A stretch of 9,290 nucleotides of DNA, from contig DATJPN010000114.1 of NCBI GenBank assembly GCA_035506335.1, positions 1-9,290 on the forward strand. The letters are read 5' to 3'. The stretch is from DAIDKA01 sp035506335 (GTDB taxonomy: Bacteria > Pseudomonadota > Gammaproteobacteria > Steroidobacterales > Steroidobacteraceae). Positions 1-6,300 of this stretch are shown one piece after another. The notes below the pieces were generated by a model. It made no database searches, had not been told where the DNA came from, and saw only the letters and a list, made by a program, of their open reading frames with translations. The stretch's first letter is position 1; each line of letters begins with the position of its first letter. The position numbers were made by a program, and so were the translations under genes.

Positions 1-783
1 CTCGACGATCAGTGGACGCCGGAACTGATGACCTACGCGGAGTATTCGACCGGCTTCAAGGGCGGGGGCGTGACGCCCCGGCCCTACTATCCGCAGCAGG
101 TCATCGGATTCGGTCCCGAGACCCTGAAGTCAGCCGAAGTCGGCCTGAAGAGCGAATGGTTCGACCGGAGCCTCCGGGCGAACCTCGCGGCCTTCTACGA
201 GTGGTACGACAATTACCAGGCCTTCGCGACACCCGCGACCTGCGTGGATTCCAGCGGCAACCTGCTGCCGCCGCAGTACGCGAACCCCTGCGGCGAGTAC
301 CGCAACGTGGCGGACGCCGTCGGCAAGGGCTTCGAGGCCGAATTCGACTACCTGCTCGGCGGGCTCTCGATCAACGCCTCCTTCGGCTACCTCGATGAGT
401 ACTTCACGAAGTCCGAGACGACCGCGGTCGCGCCGGGCCAGGTGCCGCCGAACATCGGCAAGATCCGCGCGAGCGGCGGCATCCAGTACCGCTTCCCTCT
501 CGGCGGCAGCGGCTCGCTCACCCCGCGCGTGGACGTGGCCTACACCCCGCAGTCCTGCGGTGACCTCGGCTGCACGTCGGTGGTCGACAATCCGTCCTAC
601 ACGGTGGCGAATGCGCGCCTCACCTACGAGACCAATGACAAGCACTGGAATGCGGCGCTGGAAGTGATGAACTTCACGGACAAGCTGTACTACCTGTCGC
701 GCGTCAACACCGGTGCGGGCTACATCGACGGTCAGATCGCGCCGCCACGCGAGTGGGCGATCACCCTGCGCCGCAACTTCTAG
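1..783 (+). CDS. TonB-dependent outer-membrane receptor, C-terminal part (partial at 5' end)
   Basis: The reading frame is open from the first base, so this is the last 260 residues of a longer protein; the N-terminal plug and TonB box lie outside the window. The visible part is the distal half of the 22-strand beta barrel of TonB-dependent receptors, which take up siderophores, sugars or plant-derived ligands across the outer membrane using energy from TonB-ExbB-ExbD. Supporting signs are the YAEYSTGFKGGG segment near the start, then FGPETLKSAEVGLKSEWFD, alternating aromatic and polar strands, and the closing PPREWAITLRRNF with a terminal phenylalanine, the usual outer-membrane insertion signal for BamA. 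The pattern fits the large receptor families of sphingomonads and environmental gammaproteobacteria. The ligand cannot be read from this half. The stop codon overlaps that of the convergent AraC gene. Confidence 0.93.
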   Translation, partial: LDDQWTPELMTYAEYSTGFKGGGVTPRPYYPQQVIGFGPETLKSAEVGLKSEWFDRSLRANLAAFYEWYDNYQAFATPATCVDSSGNLLPPQYANPCGEYRNVADAVGKGFEAEFDYLLGGLSINASFGYLDEYFTKSETTAVAPGQVPPNIGKIRASGGIQYRFPLGGSGSLTPRVDVAYTPQSCGDLGCTSVVDNPSYTVANARLTYETNDKHWNAALEVMNFTDKLYYLSRVNTGAGYIDGQIAPPREWAITLRRNF

Positions 784-1799
784 GCGCCCGGCACGCGCCT
801 CCTCCTTGCGGAGGAGGCGCGCCCTGGTGCGGACCTGATCTCCTGGGCTCCGGTCTGGCGCCGGCGCCATTCCCCGGGCGTGCAGTCGAATGACCGCCTG
901 AACGTCCGGTTCAGGTGCGCCGGATCGGCGAACCCGGCCGCAAAGCCGATCTGCGCGACGCTGCGGCCGGCCAGCCGCGACTCGGCGAGATCGTCGGCCA
1001 CCTGCGAGAGACGCCGCCGCCAGATCTGCGCCGTCAGGGTCGTGCCGGCGGCCTGTACCATGAGTTTGTCGAGGCGCCGGCGGCTGATGCCCTGCGCCTT
1101 CGCGACCTGGACGGCCGTGAGCGTCGGATCCGAGAAGCGCGTGGCGATGCACTTCAGGGCAGCGTGGACGCGCCAGTTGGTCTCCTCGACCTCTGTGGCG
1201 TTCGGCCTCGAGACCCCCAGCAGCTCGATGATGCCGGCCAGCGCGGCCGCGCGCTGGCTGTCCTCGAGGATCGAGGCGCTGTCGAGGATGTTCATCAGCA
1301 ATCCACGCAGCAGTCCGGTACCGGTCTCCCGGGGATCGAACAGTTCGGCCGTATGGCGCTCCAGATGCGGATGCCGGCCGAGCACCGAGAGCCGCGGCAT
1401 CTGCAGAAAGATGAGGGAGGAGGAAGAGGCCGCGGGCACCTCGAGCTCGAAGGGGGCGCCATTGTCGATGGCACAGCAGTCGCCGGCCCGCAGCACGCAG
1501 GAGCGGCGCTGCTGCCGCGCGGCCGTCGTGCCGGCGAGCTGGATCATCAGCGAGAACAGATGCCGGTCATCGTGACCGTCCGCGGGCTCGTAGTGGACGA
1601 CCAGTGGCGGCGAGAGCACCGACCAGATGCGGCCCGGACCGAAGGACATGCCGCTGATGCGCCCGACCTCGGGGCTGCCGTCCATGCCGCGCACCGAGAT
1701 CCCGGGGAAAATGCCCCTCGCGCCGCGCGCCCACAGTGACGCCCGCTGCGCGGCGCCCACCGACTGCAGGTTGAGCAGTGATGCCATGGGTGATGGCAC
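780..1799 (-). CDS. AraC-family transcriptional regulator (AraC-binding-like sensor plus HTH)
   Basis: A 339-residue DNA-binding regulator. Residues about 45-190 look like the AraC-binding-like sensor domain seen in FeaR-type regulators, with a beta-rich part that includes RAGDCCAID near 105-112. Residues about 220-312 form the AraC/XylS DNA-binding domain: first helix-turn-helix about 228-250 (VAKAQGISRRRLDKLM), second about 280-303 (SVAQIGFAAGFADPAHLNRTF), ending in the family's typical SFDCTPGEWR. The GTG start at 1799 is chosen because GGAG lies 9 bases upstream; an ATG four codons later has no such site. The gene converges on the TonB receptor and its stop (780-782) overlaps the receptor stop. 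The last 25 or so residues, rich in Arg and Ala, run past the HTH domain and across the hairpin and may be non-functional. Its target is unknown; the neighbouring receptor is a reasonable guess. Confidence 0.92.
   Translation of the reverse strand: MPSPMASLLNLQSVGAAQRASLWARGARGIFPGISVRGMDGSPEVGRISGMSFGPGRIWSVLSPPLVVHYEPADGHDDRHLFSLMIQLAGTTAARQQRRSCVLRAGDCCAIDNGAPFELEVPAASSSSLIFLQMPRLSVLGRHPHLERHTAELFDPRETGTGLLRGLLMNILDSASILEDSQRAAALAGIIELLGVSRPNATEVEETNWRVHAALKCIATRFSDPTLTAVQVAKAQGISRRRLDKLMVQAAGTTLTAQIWRRRLSQVADDLAESRLAGRSVAQIGFAAGFADPAHLNRTFRRSFDCTPGEWRRRQTGAQEIRSAPGRASSARRRRVPGA
794..821. terminator. Hairpin between convergent genes, probable bidirectional terminator
   Basis: Bases 794-805 (CGCGCCTCCTCC) and 810-821 (GGAGGAGGCGCG) are perfect reverse complements around a 4-base loop, TTGC. 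The stem starts 10 bases after the receptor stop codon, the expected place for a terminator. There is no clear U-tract on either side, so termination may be imperfect or may rely on other factors. The hairpin lies inside the 3' coding end of the minus-strand AraC gene, so a transcript of that regulator also carries it just before its stop. Confidence 0.6.
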
Positions 1800-2053
1800 G
1801 GATGCATTCTCCGGGTCGCTGAAATCCGAGACACGGACAATACAACGGATGCCGCCGTTCGTCCCGTTACACTCGCGAACCCGGCCCGGGATGGCCGTAC
1901 CCGGCCTGGCTCCCAGGGCCGCCGCATCAGTTTAGAATGTTGAATTATCTACGGTTTCGGCTGATGGTCCGGATCGGCCACGGGACCTTGCGGGCCCGGT
2001 GGTCCGAAGGCTAGTCTGGCGACTCCCAGCCTGTGCCCTAATTGCCACAAGAC
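1800..2053. promoter_or_regulatory. Divergent intergenic region between AraC gene and GNAT gene
   Basis: This 254-base gap holds no convincing gene. It should contain the promoters of both flanking genes. The most A/T-rich point is 1931-1950, where TAGAAT (1933-1938, plus strand) and GATAAT (1944-1949 read on the minus strand) each match five of six bases of a sigma-70 -10 box. No good -35 partner was found at normal spacing for either, so the assignment is tentative. An AraC-type operator may lie here but no clear direct repeat was recognised. Confidence 0.35.
1809..1812 (-). promoter_or_regulatory. Ribosome-binding site fixing the GTG start of the AraC gene
   Basis: On the minus strand GGAG precedes the GTG at 1799 by 9 bases. 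This favours GTG over the in-frame ATG at 1787, which would leave a 21-base spacing. Confidence 0.6.
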
Positions 2054-2578
2054 ATGATTCGCGCGTCCGAGATCCACACGCCGCGCCTGCTCCTGATCGG
2101 CGCCGACGAGGCCCTGCTGCGGGCGGAGCTCGCCGGGCGCGAGGCGTTCGGCCAGGCTGCCGCCGCCGTGGTGCCGCCGAACTGGCCGCCTGAACACCAC
2201 GATCGCGGCGTCATCGAATGGGTGCTCGCCGGCCTCGGCTCCCTGAAGGACGGTGATCCGTGGCGCTTCCATTACCTGCTGCTGAAGGAGCCGCGCACGC
2301 TCGTCGGCACCTGCGGCATCAAGCAGCCGCCGGATGCGGAAGGCTGCGTCGAGGTCGGTTACTCGGTGCTCGAACAGTTCCGCCGCCAGGGCCTCGCCAC
2401 GGAGGCCGTGCGGGCACTCATGGACGCAGCCTTCGCGGCGGGTGCCTCGGCGGTGGCCGCGCAGACCTATCCCTCGCTGCTGCCTTCGGTGCGCGTGATG
2501 GAGAAGTGCGGCATGACCCTCACCGGCCCGGGCGAAGAGCCCGGCACTGTCCGCTACGCCCGGCAGCGGGCGCCGTGA
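2054..2578 (+). CDS. GNAT-family N-acetyltransferase (RimJ/RimL-like)
   Basis: A 174-residue cytoplasmic acetyltransferase that would transfer an acetyl group from acetyl-CoA to an amine; the substrate is not predictable. It opens with the IHTPRLLL segment typical of the RimJ/RimL-like branch. Strand 4 is EVGYSV (about 100-105), followed by the acetyl-CoA pyrophosphate-binding loop RRQGLATEA (about 110-118), the key GNAT motif A. A later SVRVMEKCGM corresponds to the usual N-x-x-S-x-x-x-x-E-K-x-G-F region. The ATG at 2054 is preferred; an in-frame TTG four codons upstream is possible. Neither has a good Shine-Dalgarno sequence, so the message may be leaderless or weakly translated. It stands alone between the AraC gene and the membrane cluster, with 139 bases before the next start, and shows no functional link to either. 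Confidence 0.9.
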   Translation: MIRASEIHTPRLLLIGADEALLRAELAGREAFGQAAAAVVPPNWPPEHHDRGVIEWVLAGLGSLKDGDPWRFHYLLLKEPRTLVGTCGIKQPPDAEGCVEVGYSVLEQFRRQGLATEAVRALMDAAFAAGASAVAAQTYPSLLPSVRVMEKCGMTLTGPGEEPGTVRYARQRAP

Positions 2579-2717
2579 ACGGTAAAAGCAGCTTCCGCGC
2601 GCGGGGGTGTTGAACGCGGCCTCGGGAGCCGTCAAGATGACATCCTTGCATCGTTGATTGCACAACGTAGCGTTTCCGCGACCCTCCTCGCGGCGGGCCC
2701 GGAAAGGGGAAAGTTAA
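2579..2717 (+). promoter_or_regulatory. Leader region of the DUF6152/DUF6644 cluster
   Basis: This 139-base gap probably carries the cluster promoter, but no strong -35/-10 pair was found; the only candidates (TTGAAC near 2612, TTGCAT at 2646-2651) have poor partners. Two small dyads are visible: CGTTG-N6-CAACG at 2652-2667, a possible operator half-site pair, and CCGCGA-N6-TCGCGG at 2676-2693, a possible leader hairpin. The loop of the second, CCCTCC, could pair with the AGGG of the ribosome-binding site at 2705-2710. Confidence 0.4.
2705..2710 (+). promoter_or_regulatory. Ribosome-binding site for the GTG-started DUF6152 gene
   Basis: AGGGGA lies 7 bases before the GTG at 2718 and supports this non-ATG start. 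No ATG occurs at a place that would leave the signal peptide intact. Confidence 0.65.
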
Positions 2718-3197
2718 GTGAAGAGCAGACCGACATCGATCCGCACGGTTGCGGGTGCGCTGGCATCCGCCATGGTGGCGCTCAGCGCGGCACCGGCGTT
2801 CGCCCACCACTCCTTCGCCATGTATGACCAGACGAAGACACTGACGCTGACCGGCGTGGTGTATCAGTTCGTCGCGCAGGCCAACCACGCCGAGCTGCAC
2901 ATCTATCTGATCGGTCCGGACGGCAAGCTCGAAAAGGACAAGGACGGCAAGCCGCATGCGTACGGGGTCGAGATGATGGGCGCGGCCGCGGTCGCCGAGC
3001 AGGGCATCACGGCCGAGACGATGAAGGCCGGCACGATCGTCAGCGTCAAGGTGAATCCGCTGCGGGACGGGACCGATTTCGGCTCGAAGGCCGGCAATAG
3101 CGCGCTCGCGAAGTGCCCGTGGAAGACGCCGCCCGCCCCCGGCAAGACCTGCGACACGGTGACCGGCAGGGAGATCCTCGGCGCGGCCAGCTTCTGA
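2718..3197 (+). CDS. Exported DUF6152-type protein with His-His mature N-terminus
   Basis: A 159-residue exported protein. Residues 1-29 form a clear Sec signal peptide (basic start, Ala/Val-rich core, AFA before the cut), so the mature protein should begin at H30 with HHSFAMYD. This opening, then TLTGVVYQFVAQANHAELHIYL and a later region on PLRDGTDFGSKAG, matches the DUF6152 family, small beta-rich proteins of unknown function. Most members I recall have an N-P-H sequence where this one has QANHAE (H57), with H61 close by. Two cysteines, C133 and C145, flank a Pro-rich turn near the C-terminus and may form a disulfide. It is first of four closely spaced genes; the next starts 28 bases after its stop. 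The exposed N-terminal histidines suggest metal binding, but this is inference. Family assignment is fairly secure from the motif pattern; function is unknown. Confidence 0.85.
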   Translation: MKSRPTSIRTVAGALASAMVALSAAPAFAHHSFAMYDQTKTLTLTGVVYQFVAQANHAELHIYLIGPDGKLEKDKDGKPHAYGVEMMGAAAVAEQGITAETMKAGTIVSVKVNPLRDGTDFGSKAGNSALAKCPWKTPPAPGKTCDTVTGREILGAASF

Positions 3198-3211
3198 GGC
3201 GTAGCGGCGCC

Positions 3212-3215
3212 GGAG
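3212..3215 (+). promoter_or_regulatory. Ribosome-binding site for the TTG-started membrane protein
   Basis: GGAG lies 10 bases before the TTG at 3226. The next in-frame ATG, about 23 codons on, would remove the conserved amphipathic segment before the first membrane helix, so TTG is preferred. Confidence 0.5.
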
Positions 3216-3225
3216 TAGCCTCATC

Positions 3226-3747
3226 TTGAACGATTTCGCGGAGTGGCTGTCCGCCACGGTTCCGAGCGTCTTCCTGCAGACTCATGAGGCCTGGATGATT
3301 CCGGTCATCCAGTCCCTGCACATCGTGGGCATCGGGACCGCCGTCGGCTCGGCGCTCATGATCACCCTGCGGGTGCTCGGCTGGGCCGGGATGGACCAGT
3401 CGCTGCTGCAGACGCAGCGCCGCTTCGGGCCCTGGCTGACCGGCGCGCTCTACCTGCTGCTGGCGAGCGGCACGCTGCTGATCATCGCCGAGCCCGTGCG
3501 CGAACTCGTCACCCTCTCCTTCTGGCTGAAGATGGCGTTCGTGGCCGTGCTCGCGGTGCTCGCCACGACCTTCCAGGCTTCGGTGCGGAAGAACGCGCAA
3601 AGCTGGGAGCACACCCTGCCCGGGCGCCCCTCGATCCGGCTCGCCGCCATGCTGACCTTCGTGCTGTGGGCCAGCATCATCATCCTCGGGCGGCTGATCG
3701 CCTACGACCACATCTGGGGCCATCTCTCGCCGGCCACGAAGGCCTGA
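3226..3747 (+). CDS. DUF6644-type four-helix inner-membrane protein
   Basis: A 173-residue integral membrane protein. Hydrophobic helices fall at about 27-50, 69-88, 98-116 and 140-160. The arrangement FLQTHEAWMIPVIQSLHIVG, with H32 at the start of helix 1, then SFWLKM (98-103) and LWASIIILGRLIAY (147-160), matches the DUF6644 family, whose function is unknown. The downstream gene is a paralogue: its SIHVMA, SFRVKM and LWIAIIVSGRVIGF align with the same points. The conserved histidine in helix 1 and the small four-helix fold recall haem-b or copper membrane proteins such as CopD, but no family link to them is shown here. Extra histidines follow helix 4 (H162, H166), on the predicted outer side. 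The stop is only 3 bases before the next start, so the two are very likely co-translated and may form a heteromer. Confidence 0.82.
   Translation: MNDFAEWLSATVPSVFLQTHEAWMIPVIQSLHIVGIGTAVGSALMITLRVLGWAGMDQSLLQTQRRFGPWLTGALYLLLASGTLLIIAEPVRELVTLSFWLKMAFVAVLAVLATTFQASVRKNAQSWEHTLPGRPSIRLAAMLTFVLWASIIILGRLIAYDHIWGHLSPATKA
3738..3742 (+). promoter_or_regulatory. Ribosome-binding site for the fusion gene, inside the preceding gene
   Basis: GAAGG lies within the last codons of the upstream membrane-protein gene, 8 bases before the GTG at 3751, which suggests translational coupling. Confidence 0.55.
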
Positions 3748-3750
3748 ATC

Positions 3751-4878
3751 GTGGACCTCACACCCTGGTTGCAGAGTCTCGAGAACAGCGGCCTCGCGGC
3801 GAGTCTGCGCTACTCGCTGTACCTGTTCCCGTTCCTCGAATCGATCCACGTCATGGCGCTCGCCCTGGTGTTCGGAACGATCCTCGTGGTCGATCTGCGG
3901 ATGCTCGGCCTCGCCTCGACGCACCGGCCCTTCTCACGGATCTCCTCGGAGCTGCTGCGGATCACCTGGAGCGCCTTCGCCGTGTCGGCCCTGACCGGCA
4001 CCCTGATGTTCGTCACGAACGCCCGTGTCTATTTCCACAACACTTCCTTCCGCGTGAAGATGCTGCTGCTGCTCCTCGCCGGCATCAACATGGCGGTGTT
4101 TCACCTGACGGCGGGGAAGAGCCCGGTGGCCTGGGACCGGGAGCCCTCCGCTCCGCGCCTCGGCCGCATCACCGCCGCGATTTCGATCACCCTGTGGATC
4201 GCGATCATCGTGTCCGGCCGCGTGATCGGCTTCACCACGACGGGCGCACAGGCCAAGGAGGCGCCGGCGCCGACCGGGAATTTCGAGGACTTCCTGAACG
4301 GCACGCCCGACAGCGCCCCGCCGCCTGCGGCGGCGCCGGCACCGGCGCCAACGCCGACCACGCAGGCCGCCGCGGCCGGTTCCGGGCCTTCGGATCTGAC
4401 GATCAAGACCATCATGGATTCGATGGTCGATCCCAGCGGCGATTATCTCTTCGAGTCCGTCGTCGACGTGGCCGATGAACACGGCATCACGCACAAGGCG
4501 CCGAGCACGCCGCAGCAGTGGGCCATCGAGCGCCAGCACCTGCAGATCCTGATCGACGGACAGAACCTGATCATCGCGCCGGGCCGCAGGGTCGGCAATC
4601 CGGGGGACCACAGCAAGGACCCGAAGGTCGAGCTCGAGCCCGCGCAGGTCCAGGCCCTCATCGACTCGCAGCATGACGAATTCGTCGTGCGGGCCGGACG
4701 GCTGCGGGATGCCGCGATCCTCGGCCTCAAGGCCGTCGATGCCCGCGACCCGAAGGCGCTGCTCGTCGCGATCACCGCGATCGACAAGGCCTGCGAGAGC
4801 TGCCACCTGCATTTCTTCTATCCGAACGACAAGCGGGCGCATCAGGCCGCCAAGGAAGAAGGCGGCATCATTGAATAG
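3751..4878 (+). CDS. DUF6644-type membrane domain fused to a C-terminal c-type cytochrome
   Basis: A 375-residue two-part protein. Residues 1-165 form a DUF6644-type membrane domain with helices near 28-49, 71-89, 103-118 and 141-161, H33 at the start of helix 1, and basic loops after helices 1 and 3 (R50, R59, R63, R70; K123, R130, R136, R139), which predict both ends outside. A Pro/Ala-rich linker (about 186-210) leads to a helical domain, about 214-375, that contains a single haem c site, CESCH (348-352), near its end. A Trp-containing helix (QQWAIERQHLQ), a long middle helix and a C-terminal CxxCH are the layout of the cytochrome c'/c556-like group. The expected role is electron transfer between the membrane domain and a periplasmic partner. 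H248, H263, H287 and H308 are possible second axial ligands; the usual assignment cannot be made by eye. The domain order is unusual, and the biochemical partner is unknown. Confidence 0.85.
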   Translation: MDLTPWLQSLENSGLAASLRYSLYLFPFLESIHVMALALVFGTILVVDLRMLGLASTHRPFSRISSELLRITWSAFAVSALTGTLMFVTNARVYFHNTSFRVKMLLLLLAGINMAVFHLTAGKSPVAWDREPSAPRLGRITAAISITLWIAIIVSGRVIGFTTTGAQAKEAPAPTGNFEDFLNGTPDSAPPPAAAPAPAPTPTTQAAAAGSGPSDLTIKTIMDSMVDPSGDYLFESVVDVADEHGITHKAPSTPQQWAIERQHLQILIDGQNLIIAPGRRVGNPGDHSKDPKVELEPAQVQALIDSQHDEFVVRAGRLRDAAILGLKAVDARDPKALLVAITAIDKACESCHLHFFYPNDKRAHQAAKEEGGIIE

Positions 4879-4908
4879 CCCGACCTCGCGCGGCGGCGGG
4901 GCGGAAGT

Positions 4909-4913
4909 GGAGG
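4909..4913 (+). promoter_or_regulatory. Strong ribosome-binding site for the 459-residue exported protein
   Basis: GGAGG lies 7 bases before the ATG at 4921. It is the best Shine-Dalgarno match in the window and suggests this gene is the most efficiently translated of the cluster. Confidence 0.65.
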
Positions 4914-4920
4914 TAGCACC

Positions 4921-6300
4921 ATGAAATCCCGTCTTCATCTGTGTGCAGCGATCGCGGCCGCGGCCGTCCTGGGGCTGCCGCGGCCCGCGCTCGCCCAGGC
5001 ATCCGGATCCGCGCCTTCATCGGCCCCGGCGGCGGCGGAGCCTTTCGGGCTGAACGCCATCTTCGGGACCAACACCGGGCCGCTGCCGACGCGCACCATT
5101 CCGCCCTTCCAGGGGCCGCCGCCCGGCGTCAAGCCGCTGCCGGTCGACATGTTCACCTCGAAGAACTTCTACAAGGACCAGCAGTACTGGCTCGATCCGC
5201 GCTACTACCGCTGCAATACACCCCGCGAGCTCGTCGAATCGCTGTGGGAGAGCGGCCGCATCGGGGTCAAGCCCCCGACCACGGCCTCGTGGGGCGACTG
5301 CAGCATCGACTACCCGCGCGAGAATATCGTCAGCCCCTACCCGTACAAGACCGCGAAGTCCCACTACGAAGCCCTGCTGGCGGCGGCGAAGGCCCACGGC
5401 GGGCCCACGCTCTATACGAAGGCGACGACGCCGGACTGGGACGGTTTCTACACCCGCGATCAGCGGGCCACCGATGTGCCGGGCCTGATCGCACACGACC
5501 GGGTCGGCGTGCCGCTGTTCGCACGCTTGGGGCTCACGGGCGAGCGCTGGCTGTGGGGCGGCATCAACCAGGCCTCGACGATCGTGTCGTTGCTCACGCC
5601 GGAGTACCAGACGCGCTACGTGCAGATGCTCTACCACGAGAGCGTCGACAACTCGAAGCAGTGGAATGCGGAGTTCTGCTACCCCGAGGGTTTCACGCGC
5701 TGGTGGGCCTGGCCCTCGCGGGGGGATGAGTTCCAGCTGATGATGACCCCTTACCAGGTGCAGTTCCTCTCGGGCATCGCCGACAACTTCATACGCCAGG
5801 TGCTGATCGGCAAGGAGCACGTGCAGAAGGTGCCGCAGTGGTACGGGGAGACGGTCGGCTTCTGGGACGGCACGACCCTGGTCGCCTGGACGGCGAACGT
5901 GCAGGCCTGGTCCCAGCACACGATGTTCGAGAACAGCGGCAAGCTCGAGGCCGTCGAGACCTTCAAGCCCGTCTACGACGGCGCCGGCAAGTTCATCGGC
6001 CTGGACGAGGAGGCGGTGTTCTACGATCCGGAGGCGCTGCTCGAGCCGGTGCACGTGAAGGACCGCTACCTGCGCCGCGCGACCATGGATGACCCCAAGG
6101 CACGCTACACGTTCATCGAGTGCCTGTCGAACATCCAGAACGTCGACGGACACCCGAAGCAGCTGAGCAAGACCGACCCCGGCTTCGTCGACTTCTACGG
6201 CCGGCCCTGGGCGCAGGTGTGGGAGAAGTACTTCGAGAAGGGCTGGGACCGGCCCGCGAACATCGGGGTGCCGGACGACGTGCTCAAGGCCCTGCAGTGA
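4921..6300 (+). CDS. Exported protein of unknown function (459 residues)
   Basis: I do not recognise a named function. Residues 1-25 form a Sec signal peptide ending ALA before Q26; a Pro/Ala/Ser-rich stretch follows to about 70. The rest is rich in Trp, Tyr and Asp. A region at about 304-330 (PQWYGETVGFWDGTTLVAW) resembles a repeated segment of large uncharacterised exported protein families in acidobacteria and proteobacteria, where a G-x-x-x-G-x-W-x-G-D-T-L-V core is followed by a strand-rich half; here that half continues with HTMFENSGKLEAVETF, a short helix and DEEAVFYDPEAL. Four cysteines occur in the mature part (C98, C127, C253, C401), possibly two disulfides; there is no CxxCH. It begins 42 bases after the cytochrome fusion gene, so it is probably its periplasmic partner. 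Its last 17 bases overlap the convergent regulator gene. Confidence 0.85.
   Translation: MKSRLHLCAAIAAAAVLGLPRPALAQASGSAPSSAPAAAEPFGLNAIFGTNTGPLPTRTIPPFQGPPPGVKPLPVDMFTSKNFYKDQQYWLDPRYYRCNTPRELVESLWESGRIGVKPPTTASWGDCSIDYPRENIVSPYPYKTAKSHYEALLAAAKAHGGPTLYTKATTPDWDGFYTRDQRATDVPGLIAHDRVGVPLFARLGLTGERWLWGGINQASTIVSLLTPEYQTRYVQMLYHESVDNSKQWNAEFCYPEGFTRWWAWPSRGDEFQLMMTPYQVQFLSGIADNFIRQVLIGKEHVQKVPQWYGETVGFWDGTTLVAWTANVQAWSQHTMFENSGKLEAVETFKPVYDGAGKFIGLDEEAVFYDPEALLEPVHVKDRYLRRATMDDPKARYTFIECLSNIQNVDGHPKQLSKTDPGFVDFYGRPWAQVWEKYFEKGWDRPANIGVPDDVLKALQ

Noticed and set aside
130..1152. A 340-codon minus-strand frame across the receptor and the AraC gene
   Set aside because: It crosses two well-supported genes and shows shadow composition.
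1949..2665. A 238-codon minus-strand frame opposite the GNAT gene
   Set aside because: No motif, shadow composition, and the GNAT acetyl-CoA loop is clear on the plus strand.
4300..4390. GCC/GCG-rich stretch that looked like a repeat array
   Set aside because: It encodes the Pro/Ala linker of the fusion protein and has no regular DNA unit or spacer structure.
3046..4938. Two long minus-strand frames (3046-3924 and 3934-4938) opposite the membrane genes
   Set aside because: Both are rich in Arg, His, Asp and Glu with no recognisable domain; the plus strand encodes matching membrane helices in two paralogues and a CxxCH haem site.
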